Positions 57,912 to 64,000 of a DNA stretch of 64,000 nt are shown here, piece after piece (the stretch's first letter is position 1; the number at the start of each line of letters is the position of its first letter). Source of the DNA: Urophycis tenuis. Its lineage: Eukaryota; Chordata; Actinopteri; Gadiformes; Phycidae. A model generated the notes under the pieces. The model was given only the letters and a program-made list of their open reading frames with translations, ran no database searches and was not told the origin of the DNA. Location of the stretch: positions 551,780 through 615,779 of the forward strand of contig JAXIVH010000081.1 of NCBI GenBank assembly GCA_036785325.1, written 5' to 3'. A program made the position numbers and the translations under genes.

Positions 57912-60900
57912 AGGTACGGCGGTGCTGCTGGTGGGCGGGGCGGAGGTCGCGGCGGGCCCCGGGTGAGGCTGGAAGTGACTGTAAGGCACGCTGCTGCTGC
58001 CGGCCGCCGCTGGGGGGTTCGCTGGTGACGACCGAGGCTGCGGGGCTTGGTCCCGGGCGCCCCGGGGCGGCGTGGCCGCGGACGGGGCGCCGTGGGACGC
58101 CCCCTGGTGGCCTCTGTGGGGCTCCAGGTTGGAGGGGTGGCGGGGCGGGGCGGCGGTGGCCGGTTTGGCACCCCCCAGCTGGGGGTACGAGGAGTGTGGG
58201 GCCTGCTGGCTCACCGCCGGTGGTGGTGGTGGTTGGTGGTGGTGGTGGGGGTGGTGCTGGTAGCCCGTCTTCTGGGAGCCGGGGGCACCGCAGCCCTGGT
58301 GGTAGCCCCCCAGGGAGGGGGGGGAATGAGTGGAGGCCGGGGTGGGGGGCTTGTGGCCGTAGCCTGGTTTGTTGGCGTCCTGGGGGAGAGAGAGAGAGGA
58401 GACACATCAGACATATAGAAACACTGCAGCACCTTCACGCCTTGTGAGCAACAAAAACTAAACATTCATCAACAGCCATGGATCACTCGAGGCGGTAGAA
58501 GGGTTTACAGTTGACAGATTCGTAAAAAACAAACGCTATTTCATTTTGTTAACCATTCAAGCTTGAAAGTGTAAGCCAGCTAATGCTATGAAGGCGACCA
58601 TGAAGGCTGAGGTTAGCCTGACCGCTGGCACCACGGGTGAGGAGGCTCAGGCTTCTTACCGGCCGTGCCTGGAACTCGTGGGGAGCCAGGTTCTTGCGCT
58701 CGGACGTCTGGGGCTGCCAGGGCGCGTTGCCCTTGTTGAGGGGGTTCCAGAAGGCGGGTTTAGGCGGGGGGTAGTGGCCCTGAGATGCTGCCTGGGGGTG
58801 GAGGGACTGGGAGGCCGCGGGGGGGCCTGGGAAACGCTGGAGCCCCGCGTGGGGAACCTGGAGGATAGGGGGATAGGGGACGGACGTTAGCCACTGGAAG
58901 AACCTCCTCAAGGTTCTCCTTGAGATTCAGAGGACGGGCTGAACCGGGCAGTTATAAAATACAAACAAGCAAGATTATACCCATAATTTGGGAGATGACG
59001 TGACACACCACGACACTTAAATAAATCAGAGCCAGCTTGCGCTGGAGGGTCGCCCCGCGTGAAGCATCCTCACCTGATCGGACCTCTTCTTCCTCTTGGG
59101 GCTGGAGCAGTCCTGGTCCGGGCCGGGCCGGGCCGAGGGGTGCAGGGCGGGGGTGTGCTGGATGACAGAGTGCTCCCCGCCTGCGGGCGGCGCCGGCCTC
59201 TTCAGCTGGGGCCCCGCCATTTTCCCCGGGTAGCCCCCTCCTCTCTGCTGCTGCAGACGAGGAGAGAGACGCGCGAAGGGTTAACGGCAGTGAGGTGGGC
59301 CGCGCGTGTCTCTGCACTTTGACTGGGATGGCGTCTAGCTGCTTGTACGTTGTAACTCGTCTGCATTACTCTGTCCTTTAATAATACAACGTAATTATAT
59401 GTTTTGAGTTTGTATTATTCTGTTCCTAGTTTTTTTTTTTTTTTTTTTTTACAGCATATTAGTGCCAATTGTATCTGTACGTTCTGTTCTTGAACAAAAT
59501 GTACAAATGCTGTTGAGGTTAAAGCCGTCCATATTTTGTACTCGGAAATTAATCTTTTACGGGGAAATCTGATTGTATTGTGATGGAAATACTAACGTCA
59601 TATTAACGATGAGTACATCTTTTTTCGCAGAATCACAGAGGTGGGTGGCTCCCGGTACAACGACCGGAGTGGGGAGGGGAGGGGGAGGGTTAAGTGCCAG
59701 TATAGAGCTGTGCGTCACAGCGGCGGTACAAACAGGACCTCAGCCAATTAAAAACAGGGCCTACCTGCTGCACCTGCGCCCACGTCTCCTCTCCCAGAGG
59801 CTGAGGGGCCCGGGGGACATGGGAATCCTGTGGGCCCCCGAACTGGAGGGGAAGGAAGACCACCGGGATCGTTAAAGCAAGCACGGACACACACACACAC
59901 ACCTGTAATCACTGTTTACCTGGGTAAAACCAGCTTCCCTTACCCATCTCCCCCTAATTTGTTGGACTCCCCTGATAGTGTGTGTGTAATATTATTGCAA
60001 TTAGTATTGTTTATGTGCACGTAAGGTTGTTGTCATGTACCCCCCCTTGCTCACCTTGAGAAGCTGGCCCACTCGGCCCGGTGGTGGGTGGGGGTTCGGT
60101 GGAGGGGGACCCCCGCCACCGTTAGCGTAGCCTCCTCCTCCTCCACCACAGCCGCCTCCACCCGCGTGCAGCCGCAGGGTGTGGTCGCCGGGCGCGGGGC
60201 CCCCTTGTGACGGGGGCGGGTGGGGGTCGTAGAGCTGGCCGAGCTGCTCCCTCATTCTGTGTGGTGGAGGAGGAGGCGGCGGGTGGAGGTGGTGGTGGTG
60301 GTGGGGCGGCGGAGGAGGAGGAGGTGCTCTCTGTTGCTCCCTCGCCATGCCCGGTAAGGAGGCGTGTTGCGGGAGGTCAAGTTTGTCTCCTCCTCGCCCC
60401 GGCATGGGTCTGTGAAGAAATACCCAGTTGGGTTCGAGGTCAGAGGTCGCTCAGGTTTGAGGACGGTCCTGTGATGGTTCTGGGATAATGGTTGTCAGCA
60501 CGGTGTCTTTTTACTGACGGCCGTACGGCCAACAGAGCCCACAGTGGGAGACACGGCACTGAAATGTAATGAGTCCAAGGTCAAGGGTGGCGGACTCACC
60601 CATTATTGAAGAATTTGCCCGGATGGTTGAGTCCGCCCATTGGACCGAGAGGTAGATGGGGGAGCAGCTGGTGTTGGTTCATTCCAGGCGCACACCTGGC
60701 GTGACGAAACGCATGTTTTTCACATCGTTAGCATAAGGGCATGCAGGGTGATTACCTTTGAAACACAAGTTACGAAATAATTGATATCTCTCAAAAAGCT
60801 TGAAATTATAAATGTTAAAAAATGTGCTGTTTGCTCGATTCTCCTAACTACCATTCAGCAGGCATATCATTTACTTCCCCTGAAAATGTTGGCCCCCAAA

Positions 60901-61177
60901 ACACAGATTTCTCCACAAAATGATGTTCGCAATCAAGTCATCAATTTGGACTAAATCAAACGCGAGCCACGCAGGAAGAAGCACTGGGAGATGCTGCGAG
61001 AAGCGGGGGGGGGGGGGGGGGGAGGGGGCAAAGAGGAGGCGTCGTCATGACAACAGACCTGGTGGGCGGCGGCCAGGCGCGGCTGCCGACAGGAGCCCAT
61101 GGTCCCCTGTTGAGTCCGTCCAGAGGGAAGGGCTCCCGTGTGCCACGCCCGCCAAATTGCTCTACCGTGTGATGCAT
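48614..61177 (-). CDS. kdm6b: kdm6b (JMJD3), lysine demethylase 6B, full coding span
   Basis: Encodes the nuclear Fe(II)/2-oxoglutarate dioxygenase that removes di- and trimethyl marks from histone H3 Lys27. Twenty GT-AG exons join with agreeing phases: 61177-61059, 60695-60600, 60409-60055, 59842-59765, 59250-59074, 58857-58660, 58379-57822, 57591-53810, 53332-53206, 52832-52727, 52366-52161, 52004-51892, 51797-51729, 51514-51366, 50710-50596, 50479-50292, 50142-50001, 49771-49645, 48964-48794 and 48637-48614. That gives about 2,299 residues, against roughly 1,640-1,680 in human. Domains: proline/His-rich N-terminus, Glu/Arg-rich coiled region (about 834-1026), LANIMAMLDES motif, JmjC with H2046, E2048 and H2126 (80 apart, as human H1390/H1470), C-terminal Cys4 zinc site. 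The TPR-like N-terminal stretch of human is hardly recognisable after GQLYD. Which teleost co-orthologue (ba or bb) is unresolved. Confidence 0.95.
48794..49771 (-). CDS. kdm6b: kdm6b C-terminal zinc-binding exons
   Basis: Exons 49771-49645 and 48964-48794. They encode HCLLQSMKH...KDEPAYYCNECD and VEVFDLLFVTSESNSRKTYV then HCEDCARLRS. The CNEC and CEDC pairs form the Cys4 zinc site that, in KDM6 enzymes, packs on the JmjC fold and helps read the H3 tail. All four cysteines are present. Confidence 0.93.
49262..49340 (-). mobile_element. tRNA-derived SINE head in kdm6b intron
   Basis: Minus strand GGGCGGTATAGCTCAGTGGG then TAGAGCGTG (A box) and GGCGGTTCAATCCCC (B box). It resembles the SINE at 34,480-34,558. 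No terminator or full cloverleaf, so it is not called as a tRNA gene. Confidence 0.6.
50001..51797 (-). CDS. kdm6b: kdm6b JmjC catalytic exons
   Basis: Exons 51797-51729, 51514-51366, 50710-50596, 50479-50292 and 50142-50001. Visible text: [53 protein letters not shown] (Fe ligands His and Glu in HQE), [43 protein letters not shown] (second His ligand), GWCNNIAWNVGPLNAYQYQL. All ligand positions are intact, so the enzyme should be active. A (CA)n repeat sits against the acceptor of the 50,142 exon. Confidence 0.95.
53398..53590 (+). repeat. (GT)n plus L2-type LINE 3' tail
   Basis: A 40-base GT run is followed by TTTGGGTCTTTGAAAAGCGC then TATACAAATAAAATG and an ATT-rich tail, the common L2/LINE 3' end in fish. 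It lies in the kdm6b intron between 53,332 and 53,810. Confidence 0.65.
53810..57591 (-). CDS. kdm6b: kdm6b giant central exon
   Basis: 3,782 bases open in one frame (about residues 528-1788). It begins EVGLYRPTQILPQGQ and ends with DFLKLKALSDGPPKELKIRL, IKVESGDRETFIASEVEEKR and EIIRACK, closely matching the region just before the JmjC linker in human. Between lie His/Pro-rich text, a Glu/Arg/Lys/Gln-rich segment (about 56,640-56,100), LPDGLANIMAMLDESIQKED, an acidic run of Glu/Asp and Lys-rich blocks that may act as nuclear localisation signals. Long antisense ORFs here are shadows of GC-biased coding sequence. Confidence 0.95.
57822..58379 (-). CDS. kdm6b: kdm6b His/Pro/Gln-rich exon
   Basis: 186 codons, DANKPGYGHKPPTPAS to GGHPL, with HHPHHHHQPPPPP and an 11-residue poly-Gln coded by (CTG)n on the plus strand at 57,880-57,912. 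Low-complexity, probably disordered. Phase 0 at both ends. Confidence 0.9.
59431..59452. repeat. Poly-T tract
   Basis: Over 20 T in a row in a kdm6b intron. Confidence 0.95.
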
Positions 61178-61182
61178 CCAGT
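61059..61182 (-). CDS. kdm6b: kdm6b first coding exon
   Basis: Acceptor TCTCCCCAG then ACTGG and ATG at 61,177-61,175. It reads MHHTVEQFGGRGTREPF then PLDGLNRGPWAPVGSRAWPP, paralleling the human start MHRAVDPPG. It splices at CCACCAG|GTCTGT to 60,695, giving ...PPPTRCAPGMNQHQ. This start is preferred over the internal ATG at 60,682 because of the match to the human N-terminus. Confidence 0.9.
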
Positions 61183-61760
61183 CTGGGGAGAGACACACAC
61201 AGTCAGTACAATCACAACACACACACGCACACACACACTGTCAGTACAACCACCATACACACACACTGCATCCAGTCTGGGGAGACACACACACAGTCAG
61301 TACAATCACAACACACACACACACACTGTCAGTACAACCACCATACACACACACTGCATCCAGTCTGGGGAGACACACACACACACACACTGTCAGTACA
61401 ACCACCATACACACACACTGCATCCAGCCTGGGGAGACACACACACTGTCAGTACAACCACCATACACACACACACTGCATCCAGCCTGGGGAGACACAC
61501 ACACACACACACACACTGTCAGTACAACCACCATACACACACACTGCATCCAGCCTGGGGAGACACACACACTGTCAGTACAACCACCATACACACACAC
61601 TGCATCCAGCCTGGGGAGACACACACACACACACACACACTGTCAGTACAACCACCATACACACACACTGCATCCAGCCTGGGGAGACACACACACACAC
61701 ACACTGTCAGTACTACCACAACACACACAGACACACAGCATCCAGCCTGGGGAGCAGGAG
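61183..61760 (-). repeat. Minisatellite seeded by the kdm6b acceptor and start codon
   Basis: About eight repeats of 55-95 bases contain the reverse complement of GTGTCTCCCCAG-ACTGGATGCA (later copies AGGCTGGATGCA), the exact junction at the real first coding exon, separated by GTATGGTGGTTGTACTGAC and (CA)n runs. Each copy therefore carries a potential splice acceptor and an ATG, but after the ATG the sequence differs from the exon. Confidence 0.9.
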
Positions 61761-62066
61761 TACACCCAGGGTCGGTTAGCCTAGCATACTTCTCAAACAC
61801 ACACACACACACACAAAAACATGTCAGACTGCTAACACAGTCGGGTACCACCACGGCTAGCTGGCAAACACACAGAACCACACAGACACACACACACACA
61901 CACACACTGGGCAGAACATTACGTCGGCCTCAGCATTCCAAGTGTCCACTTTGGGCACAAGTTTGAATAATGGATTACTCTTTTTTGTGTAAAACACCCC
62001 ATAACCCCCCTGCAGTGCTCCAACCCCCCCCCCCCCCCCAGACCGTGCGGGGACGGCAGTACTCAC
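61761..62066 (-). other. kdm6b 5' intron sequence
   Basis: (CA)n runs at about 61,797-61,815 and 61,884-61,908 and a C run near 62,024-62,040. No coding exon seen. Confidence 0.6.
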
Positions 62067-62095
62067 CAGACTAGCCGTCTGCGTGAAGCCCTCCA
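62067..62095 (-). other. kdm6b: Candidate kdm6b 5' UTR exon
   Basis: A 29-bp block between acceptor TGCTGCAG and donor GTGAGTACTG. Human KDM6B has noncoding 5' exons, so one here is expected, but this call rests only on splice motifs. Confidence 0.3.
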
Positions 62096-64000
62096 CTGCA
62101 GCAGAGAGGAGGCTTCACACTCACACCCTGAGAGTCTGCCTGTAGCCTCCCGCTACTTCTACAGCACCGAGGACCCTGAAGACCTGGCCGGGAGAGAGAG
62201 AGGGAGAGAGAGAGGAGGGGGGAGAGAGAGGGAGAGAGAGGGAGGGGGAGAGAGGGAGAGGGAGAGAGAGATTAAAAATCGAATGCCGCGGTTCGCGGAA
62301 ACATCGACATATTCAGCGGACGAGCGAGAAAGATGAGACGTACACAGGTCAATAAGTGCCACTTGTCTCCATTGTTTGCTGTGTTATGGGAGAGAGTGTG
62401 TCTGTGTGTGAGAGAGGAAGAAGGCAGACTGCAGAGAGAGAGAGGGGGAGAGAGGTGTGTGTGATGAGGATAGAGAGAGGAGAGAGGCTGTGTGGTAAGG
62501 AGAGAGGAGAGAGTGCAGGACAGGACTGCAGATGAAAAAAAAAAAAAAAAAAACGGGTGAACCTCCTCTTCCTCCACAAGTTGATTTATCTCCCAATTTT
62601 CTCCCTCTCCAGACCCATGTCCTCTGAACCCCCGCCACCGACCACACCCATCGCCACGACAACACGCCCGTATTTCACAGGAATGCACTTCCACTTCTGT
62701 ATCTGAATCTATACACTCGCGGCGTGCCTCTGAAATGTGTCTGAGGGCCTGGCTGTTTTGTGCGGGGGGCCTTTGTGTGAGGCCGCAGTGCCCGGTGGCC
62801 ACCTGCAGGGGGTGCTGGTGAGCCCAGTGCGACAAGATTGTTAGCAGGGTCCAGATGGCCTCGAAGAACACAGACCTGAGGTTACTAGGCGACTCACCAC
62901 CAGAGTGAGAGCGAAGACTGGGACCCTCGCCAGAAGAGTGTGTGCGTGTGTGTGTGTGTGTGTGTGCAGTGTGCACGTGGTATGACCACTGCCAAGTGTG
63001 CGAGCTATATGTGTACTGGTTCCGCCTACACTAGTGAGCATGCATGAAAACAGTAGAGTTCTCCATTATTTGTGTGTGTGTGTGTGTGTGTGCGTGCGCA
63101 CGTGTGCATAGATACACTGGGTTTAATCTCATTAAGGCAGGCGTGATGAAGAGGAGGAGGGGGGCAGCCACCACCCATGGAGGAAGAGAGGCAGAGGTAA
63201 GGGTGAAGGAGGAGGAGTAGGGAAGAGAGATTATGGTGGAGTGGAGGAGGGAGAGAGCGAGAGATGGATGCGGAGTGTGCAGCAGGAATGGGTTCCGTGC
63301 AGTGAACACACACACACACACAACCTGGGGAGTCAAACAAAGACTCGGGGGAGACGAGTGCATCAGGAGGCTGACTAACCCACCATGCCACACCCTTGCA
63401 CACAGACACCTCCCCTTGACCCGTTCAGCACCTGACGCACACACAAAAACACACCCACGCACGCTCACGGGGTAACAAGGCACCAGAGGTGTCAGATTGA
63501 AGAACCGCAAACGCCAGGTTTCAACGTTTTTTTTTTTTTTTTTTTTTTTCCTTAAGAAGAAACAAAAGGACAGCGGGAACAAAAGAGTGTGGCGAGGGAA
63601 CGGTCACATATGGCACGCGCTCACGGCGTCCCGGAAAGACGAATGAATGAAAGCGAAGAACTTCCTCCCCGCGTGTTATTTTTACTCCCGACGTTGTCCA
63701 TCACAGCCTGAATGGAAACGCATTACGGGGCAGAGACTTTCCGTTATGTTCGATGGGGGGGCGGGGGGGGTAGACTGATCGATAGTCTGTCTCTCTCTCT
63801 CTCGTGCTCTCACCAGGGTTCTACAGACACCGGTGCAGAACAGAGACGGATGTCGTCTGCGTGGGACGCGGTTCGAATCCCAACGCCGCTGGGAACACGC
63901 CAGGGGTCCAGCTGCTTGTGGACACACACACGCGTGTGTGTGTGTGTGTGTGCCCCAGAGACAGGAAATGGAAAGATCACAGGGAGCGGATAGGAGAGTG
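62096..64000. other. kdm6b upstream region, simple repeats
   Basis: GAGAGA runs at 62,190-62,272 and 62,395-62,515, poly-A at 62,537-62,553, GT runs near 62,945-62,966 and 63,069-63,092, CA at 63,305-63,322, poly-T at 63,527-63,549 and GT at 63,934-63,952. No promoter can be pinned down. Confidence 0.6.

Overview
The window reads as nuclear DNA of a ray-finned (teleost) fish. It carries two vertebrate genes in conserved order, kdm6b and tmem88, both on the minus strand. It also has fish-type dispersed repeats, an intact tRNA-Ala(AGC) gene, a tRNA-Lys(TTT) gene and a teleost-type U1 snRNA fragment. There are no bacterial-style operons; the genes are split by GT-AG introns.

Left third (1-27,107). 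Bases 1-893 are a second copy of the tmem88 3' flank found at 36,700-37,490. From 894 to about 27,038 runs a head-to-tail array of one partial and three nearly complete 7.4-kb units (1831-9286, 9355-16783, 16784-24140 plus 27022-27038). Each unit carries a broken, multi-exon, minus-strand, transposase-like gene and the same 379-bp LTR-like insertion. The array's right edge runs directly into the 3' half of a U1 snRNA sequence. From memory of the literature this fits the Dada superfamily of DNA transposons, which insert into multicopy small-RNA genes including U1; I infer the family and cannot prove it here. A 2.88-kb hAT-type element with 8-bp target duplications sits almost at the array/U1 junction and itself contains a 377-bp MITE.

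Middle (27,108-36,700). This is a gene-poor repeat zone. It holds tandem tRNA-like units, tRNA-Lys, a 1.37-kb element with roughly 300-bp terminal inverted repeats and a helix-turn-helix fragment, two copies of a composite repeat carrying several tRNA-like sequences, tRNA-Ala, and an internally deleted hAT transposase.

Right half (36,700-64,000). tmem88 has coding exons at 40,283-39,816 and 37,781-37,470, perhaps with a further 5' exon near 43,170. It encodes a two-helix membrane protein ending in the Dishevelled PDZ-binding tip VWV. kdm6b (JMJD3, H3K27 demethylase) was rebuilt from 20 exons whose phases all agree, giving about 2,299 residues, with the Fe-binding His/Glu and His spaced 80 residues apart as in human. 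Both genes are partly wrapped in minisatellites grown from their own exon edges: the tmem88 stop codon in one case and the kdm6b first splice acceptor plus start codon in the other.
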